64,000 nucleotides of DNA, taken from NCBI RefSeq assembly GCF_933775445.1, contig NC_065875.1, positions 17,359,555-17,423,554 of the forward strand. Direction: 5' to 3'. The DNA is from Argentina anserina (taxonomy: Eukaryota; Streptophyta; Magnoliopsida; Rosales; Rosaceae). A program made the translations under genes and the position numbers. The notes under the pieces were generated by a model. The model saw only the letters and a list, made by a program, of their open reading frames with translations. It was not told where the DNA came from and ran no database searches. Every line of letters begins with the position of its first letter. Positions within the stretch are counted from its first letter, which is position 1. Shown one piece after another: positions 22,700 to 33,400 of the stretch.

Positions 22700-23963
22700 A
22701 AGTATGTGGATACTGTGAGCTTAGAAGTAATGGCGCAGTCGTCTAGCTGCCACGATAAGCGCAAGGGCTAACTGTTCCAATGTTGGGTATCTAGAAGACT
22801 GGTAATTCTTTAATTCCATCTCGGCGAACTAAAGCACTGCTAACCGCAGTTGTAGATACTGCGACGTAAAGGCACAGTGGTTTTCCTGGCTGTGTGGTGG
22901 ACAATAATGGCACCGCGGCTAGGTAGTCTTTTAACCCCTGAAAGGCTTCTTGGCAGTTAGGTGTCCATTCAATCAGCTTGCTCTTAACAGTTTGAAGAAT
23001 GGTTCACATTTGTCGGTCAGCCTTGAGATGAATCGAGATAACGCCACGAGTCTGCTTTGAAGGGCTTCCACATCCTTCTTAAGTACCGGCTGCGCCATGT
23101 CCAGAATGACCTGTACTTTTTCCGGGTTTGCCTCTATGCCACGTTGACTAACGATGTACCCCCAATAACTTACTTTTTGTTACGCCGAAAAATCACTTTT
23201 ATGGGTTCAATCGCATCTTGTATTTTTTGAGCACGTTGAAGATGGTTCGGAGGTTGGCTACGTGGTCCTCGGCCTTGATACTCTTGGCCAACATGTTATC
23301 CACGTATACCTTAATCTCGCCACCGATGTGCTTTATCAAACATTTGTGTGACGCAACGCACATACGTAGCCCCTGCGTTCTTTAATCTGAAGGGAATGAC
23401 ATTATAACAATAAAAGCCTCTGTCAGTAACGAAGGTCGTAGCCTCCTGATCCGCGGGGTTCATACATATCTTATTGTACCCAGAGTAGGTATCCATCATG
23501 CTTAGCAACTCATGACATGCTGTTGCGTCGATTAGTTGGTCAATTCTGGGTAGAGGGAAGCTATCTTTAGGGCATGCCTTATTTACGTTCTTGTAATCCA
23601 CACAATCCGCCATTTGCCGTTGGCTTTACGAACCATGACATAGTTTGAAATCCACTTAGGGTACTGGACTTCCCTAATGAACTTCATACCTTTCAATTTG
23701 TCGACCTCCTGGCGTAATGCCATGTTTTTCTCGTAGTCGAAGCTACGACACTTTTGTTTAACTGGATATGCGGATGGTTTGATGTGTAGCTCGTGCATGA
23801 TGATGTCAGGTGAAATGCCAGACATATCCTTGTAGGACCATACAAAGACTTCCATGCTTTCTCCCAAGAAGTTTGTTAGGTCTCTCTCCAATGTAAAGCT
23901 AAGAGTAGCGCCGATCTTGATATTTCGCTCTGGGTGGTGCGGGAACGGTGTGATGCTTTTCAA
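22700..23963 (-). pseudogene. Gypsy reverse transcriptase, broken and catalytically altered
   Basis: The N-terminal fingers are in 23963-23583 (RQEVDKLKGMKFIREVQYP, NYVMVRKANGKWR). The palm follows in a second frame, 23613-23311, with DYKNVNKACPKDSFPLPRID and MDTYSGYNKI. At about 23280-23292 the expected YVDD active site reads YVDN. Further stops lie downstream. It would have copied the element's RNA. Confidence 0.85.
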
Positions 23964-24151
23964 GGAAGATTCGGGATTCGCCGGAGTCTTTTGCTTGTTC
24001 TTACTTTTTGTTACTTGTCGTCTCGTGTGTCGATGACCTTGTCGATTAAGTTTTTTGCAGCGTGCACCGCCATGATTTCGTGTCGGTTGCGTGTGTGTCT
24101 AACTGCGCGTGGTTGGCAATCTTTCACTACTGACTGTGATCCCCGGACCTG

Positions 24152-24502
24152 TCATATTCCATTTGGAGTTGGGAATTTGATGAGCATCATGTACTCAGCT
24201 ATAAAGGCTCGTTTTCGGTTGAGAGTAGGCCGACCGATGATCCCGTTGTAAGAACTGTAGGCGTCAACTACGATGAACTCAGCTTTGACGCAGACTGTGC
24301 ATGGTGCAGTCCCAATGCATACCATCATGTAATCTGAGCCTCGAGGTTGCGTTATGTGACCAGAGAAGTTGATCAACGGTTCGTGTTCCTGCACTAACTT
24401 CTTACCGCTACGCTCCATCTTCTCGTAGCATCTTTTGAATAAGACGTCAACTGCGGATCCCGTATCTATCATCATCTTCCCTACATCCCACTGTCCACCC
24501 AA
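24152..24502 (-). pseudogene. Gypsy aspartic protease
   Basis: The active-site triplet is intact in MMIDTGSAVDVLF. The later IIGRPTLNR matches the hydrophobic-hydrophobic-Gly segment of retropepsins. Its position between gag and reverse transcriptase fits the family. Confidence 0.8.
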
Positions 24503-24592
24503 GACCGCGTCAATGAGGAATGCGTCGTCATTGGGTAGGAATGCGTCGTCATTGCCGATTTCCTCTTCTTCAGTGAAGGTGATCTGCTTCTA

Positions 24593-26284
24593 TCATTCCT
24601 TCTGTGTTTTGGTGTTTCCTTCTTTGATGGCATACACTTGCCTTGGGTGATTGCTGTGGGTGAAGCGTTTTTTTGCACGGTTGGACATGCTTGTCATCGG
24701 GGCTCCGCCCTCAATTATGTTGATGCGACATATAATCTCTACTACGGCAACCACGTTCTGTTGTACCCTTGGTTGCGTTGCCCGGACCCCTGTATCGCCA
24801 TTGGATCTCAGTGTGCAGAGGGTTCTGAAATCAATCGTGTTGTGGCTTCTATTTTCATGAAACATGCACCACTTACCAGTCTCCGCTTCAGTTTGAGGGT
24901 GTAGTGGCCTTGCTGGCTTCTTCAACGTCCCTTCATATTTGTGAAAGAAGTCTTATAGGGTTTCTTCCCTCGGTGGTGTGTGCTTATCGCGGCGACCCAT
25001 CGCGTTAACTTGGCGATGATCTCTGTTGTCGCAATGCTCGCCGCCGAGTCTCCTGCTCTTATCTCGACCTCTGTGCCGATCATGGTTATGCTCGTCATGG
25101 CGGTTTGACTAATATCACTCTATTTTCCTTCCTTTGCCGCAGTCTTCTGTGCCAGGGAAGAGCTCGTGTTGTAAGGGGATTGTGTTTATAGGTACAGATG
25201 ACTGTGGCGTAGTGCTTTTGTCTGATGGTACCGGAGTTCGCTTTTCCCCGTACGTGACATATTCTGCCTGAGCGTATCACACCGCGTTAGTCATAATTTC
25301 GTTGTAGGCATTTGGATGCAGCTGTCAACCATGGCATTACAAAGGCGCCCAACGTTTCCCTGCTTTCTTGCTTTACCTGGAATAGACCGTCTGTTCTGTG
25401 TGCTGCTCCTGCCATGAGGATGATTCAATTGAGGAACGCCGTAGTCAACTGTGCGAAAGAATCCATAGAGTTCGCCGGCTGTTCGAAGAACTAGCTCATG
25501 GCATCCCCGTCTAGTGTTTCGCTAAACAGGTGGCAGAGTGTGGCGTCATCAAATTCTCTGCTGGTGGTAACTTTTTTGAAGTTATCTATATGCCGAAATG
25601 GGTTGCCCTTACCTGTGTATGGCGTAATTTTCGGACTTTTAGATTGTAAAGGGCGTACATTATTCATTATTCGCGTAGTGAAGGAGCCCGACCTGGCCGC
25701 GAAAACTGGCTGGCAACGTGGATTGGCGTCCCGTTGCTCTATTGCAATTAGCCACTGCAATATCAAAGCCAGTGTGGGATCCGTGATGTGGCCAGTTGTG
25801 TGAAGTCGTTAGCGAGAGGTTACGCTCATGCTTCCCTCTTCACGGTTGCGAATACGCCGTGGCAATGGTGGCTGTTTCCTTTCGTTTGCGTGCTACCTTC
25901 TCGCTGTGATTCGCCATGTTGATAACTGCGTTCGGCCCGCTCAAGCTGTGCTCGCATCATGTCGAGCTCGACCTGCAAAGCTGCGGCCTTCTCGCGTTCA
26001 AGTGCTGCGCGCTGCTGGCACTCAGCTAGGTCGTTGGCCATGTTTGCCATTCTTGGGGCGATCGCGGGATCAGGAGTCGCGCTAGTGCTGGCGACCGTCC
26101 CGCGTGTAAGGGTGAGAATGATAGGGTCGTTTGTGGAGGGTAGGGGATGGTTGAGACTAAGGTCTGTTACGTCTTCTACATGATCGTCAGCCGGAATGGG
26201 GGGGGGAGGATTGAGAGTGCTCAATACGAAGTGTAGTTGTTTCGCTAAATGCTGCATGTGTTTTACGGGAACTTTTTTGTTCAT
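24593..26284 (-). pseudogene. Gypsy gag, broken into several frames
   Basis: The frame 26284-25826 starts near the primer-binding site and has a proline-rich stretch, then a coiled coil (AALEREKAAALQVELDMMRA). The capsid-like piece 25766-25491 (YTGKGNPFRHIDNFKK, CHLFSETLDGDAM) and the nucleocapsid-like piece 24925-24593 (KWCMFHENRSHNTIDF) lie in other frames, so several frameshifts or stops separate them. Confidence 0.7.
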
Positions 26285-26285
26285 T

Positions 26286-26303
26286 TCCCACAGACGGCGC
26301 CAA
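26286..26303 (-). promoter_or_regulatory. Primer-binding site of the gypsy element
   Basis: Directly inside the 5' LTR, the minus strand reads TGGCGCCGTCTGTGGGAA, a TGGCGCC-type tRNA complement typical of plant gypsy elements. Confidence 0.75.
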
Positions 26304-26754
26304 TGTTAACGTGGTGAATTGTGCTTATGCAATACGCTACACTCTCTGTTGATGCAATACGCCGTGTTCCTTGTTCCTTTTCTGTCACAAGTAGCACGAG
26401 TCGTTAAAGTGGAGACCACGACGGCGTGGTCTTCAACTCTCCGATGCTCAAGTCAGATTGGTAATAATTTATGCAGAGTAACAGTGGGTGGTTAAGTGCA
26501 CTTACCTTATGAGGTCGAGGGTTTGACTTTTTATAGTTGAATTGAGGTAGATCATTCACTCATCTTCCGGTGTGGGACAAGGTCTGATTAAGCTGTTCTC
26601 TGGAGTCTCATTTGGGATGCGTGTGAGGGGGCGTCCGTAATCGGTTTGAGCTAGTGTGGCTGGCTCACTGCTCGTATTGCGAGGCTGGGCTATTTATTAG
26701 CCTTAGTGCGCTGATAGTTGCGCTGATTATGGCGGGCATAAGCCTATGCCAACA
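26304..26754 (-). repeat. 5' LTR of the gypsy element
   Basis: 451 bp, TG...CA ends on the plus strand, matching 16927-17357. It is the upstream LTR because the primer-binding site adjoins its inner edge. Confidence 0.92.
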
Positions 26755-26971
26755 AATAATATCGCGATAAATTCGTGATTATTACGAAAATTCTAAAATA
26801 TCGTGCGATATTATGGTGATATGTGAAAGATATATCCATAATCCAAAAAAAATGATATTTCTGACGATATTTCGCCGAAAATATCGATATTTTAGACCTT
26901 GGTTTCATGGCAGGTCCTCTAAGCTTGTTGGTCTCTGTTCATTAGGAGCTGACTTCAAGCCTCTTAATCAG

Positions 26972-27600
26972 TAGCCTGGAAATAAACAATCATCAAACAA
27001 TCGCCACACTCCCCCTTTTTTGGTAAAAGTAAATGTTGATGCTGCTTGGAAGAATGGTAGCAGTAATAGTGGGATGTGGATTATAATCAGAGGTTAAAGT
27101 GGTGAGTCAATTGTTGGTGCTAGCCTTCTTAGCTCTCATAATTCGGTGGGGGAGGCTGAAGCTGAGGCTGTGGTCAGAGATCTTCAATTGGCTACCCATG
27201 CTAAGTTGTCTTCAATTGTGGTGAAGGGTGATTGTCTTGAGGTCATGGATGCTTTAATTAACCCTTCCTCAGGGTATAATTGGAGAATCGGCTTGATGAT
27301 TAGGAAGGCTAGGTAGTAGGTTTTTCTCTGGTGGAGTGGAACTGGGTTCCAAGGGAAGCGAACCGCATGGCGAATGCCGCGGCAAAGCTTGTGATGGCGA
27401 GGTTGAGCTCTTCAGACTGGGTTGGCAGACCTCCTACCTCCCTTGTTCATGTTCTCAGAAGTGATGATCTCACAAGGCCTCCATTGATCTAAAGTTTTGT
27501 TCTTGTTATATTCTTTTCCTTAGTCTCGTTCTTCAGTTGTTGTTCTTTCTTTACTGGCTTGTCCAGACTTTAATGAAGTTTATCCATTGACAAAAAAAAT
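26972..27600 (+). mobile_element. 5'-truncated LINE with RNase H domain
   Basis: Flanked by CCTCTTAATCAG at 26960-26971 and 27601-27612, a 12-bp target duplication. The insert encodes an RNase H piece (NVDAAWKNG, then AEAEAVVRDLQLA, then VVKGDCLEVMDAL), broken by stops, then a 3' UTR ending TTTATCCATTGACAAAAAAAA. This is the C-terminal end of a plant L1-type ORF2 with its poly(A) tail. It sits in the lectin pseudogene exon, and removing it restores the frame across PLNQ. Confidence 0.88.
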
Positions 27601-27989
27601 CCTCTTAATCAGCAGATGCCATATCCATCAAAAAGCTTCTGCTTCAAGCTGGATATCTTCCTGATCAAACCAAGCCCTTAAGGGATCAGTCATCTTATAG
27701 CTCACTCTCAAATATTCGGGTCAGCGGAAATAAGGGAAACAACAACGGACGCTTATCTGTTGGCAACCTTTTCAAATATAAAAACTACTATATGGAAAAG
27801 CAAGTCGATCATTAGTAGTAATGCACCTGCAAAGTAAGATCAATTGGGGCACTCGATATCTTGTGTAGTTGTATCTGAATAACACCAGCATGCAAGCTGC
27901 AAAGACCGTTTTTACATCAATACATGCAAATTGGGCGAACAATAAGCGATCGATACACAACTATTGGGAAAATAATTAATAAAAATTCT

Positions 27990-29850
27990 TGATGGGAGAT
28001 TATTTTTTTAGAACAAAACTTGTTGAAAATTTATACCAAATATATATACTTTGTATGTTAAAATTCCAAAGTTCCATAATAGATTAAAAAGCTTATTGGT
28101 GCCGATTTTTTAGCACCAACGATTGTTCTGTTGAAATCCGTCGTGTAAAGTGGTGGGGTTATTCTCTCATAGTAGGCCTTTCTTCCTCTTCGATTAGTTT
28201 GATCTCATGTGTGATCCGGGTCATCTACCTTGGGTGATTGAAGATATGTCAAGATTAAATGTGTCATTTCCACCCTTATTCTACCAGTGGCGTATGTGAG
28301 AGCACGACCGCTGTTATTCCCTCTCTTTATGGAGCGAAGTTGATGTTCGATCTTGACATCCGACATTCGATGGCGGGCGTCAACCACTTGATAGATGAGA
28401 TCTTCAACGTGGTGCATGTAACCCTTTCTCCACTTGATGATAAGTGTCAACTTTCTTGTTTGATGAAGTGGGTGGTCTTGTCTTAGATCTCCATCGACTG
28501 ATGTTGGGTTTTCACACTCCATGAAGTTGATGTTTGGCCTTAGTTGTCCAACACTCGATGGTGAGCGTTAACCTTCCTCGGTAGGTAGAGGCTTCATATG
28601 TTGGCCTTGTTTGTCCTTCGGTTGATGATGAGCGTCGATCAACCTTGGTAGGTGGACTCCCGACTCTATTGTTTGTGGACGTCTGACTCTCTTAGTGGAG
28701 CTTCGTCGTGGTAGTGACATACAAAAGTGAAGAATGGAACGTCATCGGCGTACCAGCTCTAGGCCGGCCAAACACTATTCAACGTTCAAATCAGTGATGT
28801 GTTTTAACAATGAATAAAGATATGGGAAGAAATATATGATGCAAGCTCGAGTGTGGCAAGGCAAATATCCCTGGAAAGTGCGGGTGAAGCAACCTTGGCA
28901 GGCCAACAAAGAAAGAAAGAGGGAGAGAGATAGTGAACTTTGGCATGATCTTCGGGGAAGAAGTGAGATAGTTTCTCCTATTTCCCTAGCATAGTTTCAG
29001 GAGAGAAGAGAAGAAGTGAATTAGATGAATTGAATATCAGTTATGTAACCCCCTCCAGAATGAAGACCCTCCTTTTATAGAGCTCTTTGGGGTGGCCGTG
29101 CTTCATAGTTGAAGTGTGGGTTATGTCCTTTGCGTATGGGCATTGACTTGCCTTCTAACATTTTCCATACCCTCTACACCTTCCATGTACGGTTTCAACA
29201 AATATGGTGACATATGTCACAACTTCAAGGCCAACTCTTATCATTCATGCCTCAACCATGGACATGGCCATGCCATGGGACATCTCCCCTACGATTTGAC
29301 CTAAACAATTATGTGGTTGGGTAGTTGAGTGGTTGATGTCACAATGATGACATCACTCTTGGCAGGCGACTGACGTCACTTTTATGTTCGAGTAGTCATG
29401 CCTCGAGTCAGACTTATGCATGTGAAGAGGTCGGTTGACTCTTGGTTCACTGGTATGTCACCAAGTGATTTGGTCATTTTCCAAGAGAGGTACGCTGAGG
29501 GTCGATGACCGGAAGTAAATTTGCCGACCACCATTCTTGTGCCCATTTTGTGTTCACCTTTTTAAACTCATGTCATGTGTCATTTTCCAACTCATATTTA
29601 GATAATAATTAAGCAATTGGACACATGTCATGAGTTTAAAAGGGTGGGCACAAGAATGGTGGTCGGCAAATTTGTTTTCGTCAATCACCTGGGCTTTAGC
29701 GTTCGACCTTCTAGCCTTAAAGGTTGACCAACTGACCTTGGAGCTTGAGTCTCTAGACTCGACTACGCTCTAGTTTTATCATACGGTAAGTTAATCGCTC
29801 AATGGTAGTCCAAGGTTGAAGACTTGGTATACCGAGGATAGAGACGTGAA
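27990..29850 (-). other. LTR-like debris, ends unresolved
   Basis: On the minus strand, 29081-29070 reads CTATAAAAGG, a good TATA box, followed by GGAGGGTCTTCATTC and GGGGGTTACATAAC, a layout common at LTR U3/R borders. Direct repeats of GATGGTGAGCGTTAACC and GATGATGAGCGTCGATC lie at 28556-28640. I could not find matching ends, a second LTR or a target duplication. No gene is supported here. Confidence 0.35.
29518..29673. repeat. Foldback element with ~60-nt arms
   Basis: AAATTTGCCGACCACCATTC at 29518 recurs in inverse orientation, ending at 29673. A second paired block, TTTAAACTCATG, pairs with CATGAGTTTAAA. A ~10-base bulge (TTGTGTTCAC) sits in the left arm. This is consistent with a small MITE. 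Confidence 0.85.
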
Positions 29851-30148
29851 ATGCTAAGTTAAGCAACTCAAAATTATTTATGTATGAGGATTCTCTTTAT
29901 TTCACGAATAAAGAATTAAGAGCGTTGAAAAGTCAGAATGCTACGTGCGTTCTTTGATATTTCAACGCGTCCGACGTGGAATAAGTTAAAAAGTCAAATT
30001 TAATTGTCAAACCAAATTATGACATCAACAAAGCTTCCAAAGGTGAGGACTGTTAATATTAGTCTTGATAAGCATTGAAAACACCAAAAACCATGCATGA
30101 ACTGATGTAAGTTGAAAAAACCAAAACCCCATGACACCTTTATTAAGA

Positions 30149-30454
30149 GTTCACTTCGTCGTCGGTTGTTGCTTGGGATGGTGATAAAGGATACCAAAAC
30201 CTGTTTGACACGATGCTGGATGGATTGTACTCGGCTCTTGAGAAGGCTTGGGGTGGTTCTCTGGAGGTTGTCGTGTCCGAAAGCGGATGGCCATCGGCAG
30301 GTGCCTTTGGAACGTCTCCTGAGAATGCTGGGGACTTATTACTCCAAATTGATTCAGCATGTGAAAAGGGGCACCCCAAAGAGGCCTGGTAAAGCCATAG
30401 AGACTTACTTGGTTTCCTTGTTTGATGAGAACCAGAAAATTCTAGAACTGGAGA
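30149..30454 (+). pseudogene. Beta-1,3-glucanase 3' fragment
   Basis: About 306 bases nearly identical to 10290-10595 of the intact gene, including [18 protein letters not shown] and [12 protein letters not shown]. One extra G after the GAGAATGCTGGG stretch (near 30332) shifts the frame. It stops abruptly at the CACTA end at 30455, and the rest of the gene is not found beyond that element. The 5' two thirds are also missing, so this is a partial duplicate, not a gene. Confidence 0.93.
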
Positions 30455-33400
30455 CACTACGCCATTAATATCTTTAAGCAACAGAAGCTTTCGGTCGCTT
30501 CAGCTAACACATCCGTCACGTAATCGTTAACGCGACCATTTTCCATCACATAAACATCGTCGCGTAAAGTCCGTCCCGACAGGTCTGAGGCGACGACATG
30601 ATCAAAGATCGTCACATTAACTTAGATGAGGCGACGGCAACTTATCTCGTCACACTATAAATTAGGTGACAAACCTTTACTCCTTAGGCAACGACAAGTT
30701 GGGTCGTCAAATTTTAAGGCTACGACAGCTTTACCGTGTTTATGCGACGAACCTTTCCTCGGTAAACAGTTAGGCGACGAATTTGTGTTGTAATTAGTTA
30801 GTGGCTTAATAATATTACAGTGACGACATTTTGTTTCTCTTTCACTTAAGCTTATTTAGAAAAACAAATATCAATTGATCAGTAGTTGTACCCAGTAGCT
30901 ATTTCACTTAAACCTGCCTATTTCACACAACCAAACCAAATAGCCAATTCACATGCATATGCACATTCTGAAGCATGTGAAGCTTGAATATAGAACTAGC
31001 ATAAAATTTCAACACAAACCAAAGCTTGTGAAGCTTGAATATAGAACTAGCATCCGTTCAAAATGTACATGCATAAACTATCATAGCCTAAAGTGTTTTG
31101 GTCCATTTCTACCCACATTAGGTTCAAAAATGACACAAAAAGGCTTTAACACCTTAAAAACAATAACCTAGAACCTAAGAACTAGTCAAACCAAAAAAAA
31201 AGAGAACCTAAGAACTAGTACCTCCGAGACCATGCTGTAAACCCCTCAAAGCTGCCTCCAATAATGTCATACGCTCTTCCTAAGCTGCCTTGTAGGCCTC
31301 CAGTTCTGCAGCTACACAATCGGCTCTTTCTCTGGCCTGCTGCGCCTCTTCCTTTAAAAGTCTCAGTTCCTCTTGGGCTGCTGCATTGTTGCCTCTGGAC
31401 TGGCGTGTCCACCTCTCTTTTTCTCTAGCCTTCTTAGGGTACTTGCAAAACATAAACAAAACAAAAAAACAATTGCAGCATGCAATCCATAATTCAACCA
31501 GTCAACATAAACAAAAAATCCTAAGATTATAACACTACTTCATGTGCACATGATGGAAGCATTTAAGACTAAATTATGTCATAACAATTGGTTGAATTGC
31601 AGAAAGATAGCTTTAGTGGTAAATTGAACACATATGTAAACATTTTAAAGTCCTAGAATCTCTATAATCTACAATGCTTTATAAAAGATTAAGTGATCTA
31701 AGATTTGAGCCTAAGAAAGCACACACACACTTTACAAAACTAGACATTATCCTAACACAGCTTTATGTTTCCAAACATAACCAACTTATATCCTAAAATG
31801 CAGACCTTCAGAAAACACAAAATCATTTGAACAAGAGCAACTAAGAACAAGTAGCAAACCAATATAAAACAAGAACACAAACAAGTATTCCAGACAACCA
31901 AATGCTAGTCTGCTTTATGCCTCTAACTTTCTTTTTTACTAAAGTATCACATATAATAAATCAATATAACAAGAAAAAGAACAAGTAGCAAACCAATTAC
32001 ACATTTACACAACCCAAAAATCCATAGAAGATAGGAAATTACCACTTACTTATGTGCCTTTTCTCTGTCCAAAACCTCCCAGGTCTGCCTCCTCTCACTA
32101 CCTCTTTTTCTTCTCAAGCTTTTGTTTCAATTTTTCCTTCCATAAACATGAAGTGATTAATAATCAAGCGATGAAAATTATTCTCCAACAAGTCAGCAAC
32201 ACAACCGGCAACAATAAGCAGGATAAATTAATATTTAGAAGCACCAGTTTACCCTTTGCGTTCGGTTCCTCCTCGTACACGTCCAATACAGCTTGAACAT
32301 AGGGGGCCGAATGCCCCTTTTTCAATTGCTCCTCAGCCCTGAGGCTCATCCCTAACGACCCCGAGTGGCGGTTGATTGGTTCGGGATTGCTGTTGCGATT
32401 GGCCTTGTTGCGCTCACATACAGCCTCCAAACATGACAAACAGATAGTTAGTAAACAGTTGAAAATGATTGAACTTTTAAGAGCAATGTATAGAGGATAA
32501 AATCGCTTACCGTATAATCTGGGTCTGCCCACTGTTTGAGCAACCACTCCCATTCCTCTGGCCGATGCAGAAACTCAAGTGGAACAGCAGGTCCGTGCTT
32601 CAAGAAGTGTTTCCGACAGACGTGCTTCCAATCTTTAAATCGAAGTGCGGTCTCCTTGTCTATCCAATCCAACATGTCAAAATCACCTTCCAGTATGGTA
32701 TAGTTGGTGTACAAAATAAATTTATAAACATTAATTACTCGATATAAATAAACAATAGAAACACATAGAACAAAAAGAACATAAAAGAGCAATAATCACT
32801 TACACTCAGGTGATTAGTCACTATAGCCCGGTTATGAGGTTGAAGTTCGAAATATGAATGCTTTATCATCGGCACATAGGACTTGACACAAGCGTCGATG
32901 TCCCTCAACACCAAGCTGCAGTTCTCTTTATTATTGGGGGCGTTGTGGAAATCAGAAAAATGCAGAGTGATCTTGTGCTCGTTAGCCTTGACGATGTAGT
33001 CAATCTTGTGACCGACTACAATACCCCACCTATGTTGTTGCTGGTCTGCGTCAAACAACAAATCCACACACATCAAGTTAATGAACACAGTGACAGAAAG
33101 CATAGAACACTTAGAACACAGTGACAGAATGCAGAAAGAGTACTTCTTGCCGGTGAAACGGAGGATTTACCTGGTGGCTGTAACTTCTTGTTGCACCTAA
33201 TGCTCAAGATTGGCTGGGAGGAGGTTGAGCTGGCTGAGGAGGCCGGAGTTTGGTCTGTAAATGGGGGAGCCTGCGGAGGAGTAGCTGACCCCAAATGAGG
33301 AGGCGAAGGATAAGCAGGGGCTGAGGAGGCCGGAGTGGTGGTCGTTGGGGCGGTGGCTCTTTCGGCTATTGATGCAGCGACACTAGCTTCTCGACAAGTG

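Larger units (their letters stand above)
16927..26754 (-). mobile_element. Ty3/gypsy retrotransposon (Tat-like), complete but decayed
   Basis: Two LTRs (16927-17357, 431 bp; 26304-26754, 451 bp) start TGTTAACGT and end GCCAACA. They are flanked by GATAA and AATAA, a one-mismatch 5-bp target duplication. Reading on the minus strand, the order is gag, protease, reverse transcriptase, RNase H, integrase, the standard gypsy order. The long region between integrase and the 3' LTR holds an antisense reading frame and a 66-bp tandem array, as reported for plant Tat-lineage elements. A purine-rich tract (CTTGGGGGGACT, minus strand) abuts the 3' LTR. The coding frames are broken throughout, so the copy is not autonomous. 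Confidence 0.9.
16625..26900. mobile_element. ATATCG-rich MITE-like element interrupted by a gypsy element
   Basis: GGTTTCA occurs directly before (16618-16624) and after (26901-26907) this block, and joining the flanks restores the lectin KIVGFHGR reading. Without the gypsy element the insert is about 450 bp. It is rich in ATATCG words, with AAATATCGA/TCGATATTT pieces near both ends. It also carries a tRNA-like stretch (near 16790-16850). The terminal repeats are imperfect, so the superfamily is not assigned. Confidence 0.6.
15212..27825 (+). pseudogene. Jacalin-related lectin pseudogene split by nested transposons
   Basis: The first jacalin half is 15324-~15575. The AG|AGT acceptor context at 15322 resembles the other lectin genes here. 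It carries VGPFGS and DDGVNSA and a KYDDNNGNSVW segment equivalent to IEYDDNG. A possible short first exon ends at 15239 before GTAAGT. The second half resumes at about 16535 (RPFGSTLDE, FSIQVPGCKIVGF), breaks off at 16624 and continues at 26901 (FHGRS, then LGADFKPLN). It is cut again at 26971 by a LINE and resumes at 27601, ending near 27805 with VSGNKGNNNGRLSVGN, a relative of the tail motif. Stops and frame changes occur around 26910-26990 and at about 27688. The product would have been a mannose/glucose-type lectin. It cannot be expressed as such now. Confidence 0.78.

Noticed and set aside
28205..28522. 105-codon minus frame
   Set aside because: No motif, no plausible promoter or splice context, and it lies in LTR-like debris; probably chance.
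31215..31412. Independent small gene
   Set aside because: In the adjacent minus frame it is a coiled coil that fits the last exon of the CACTA-borne transposase gene.
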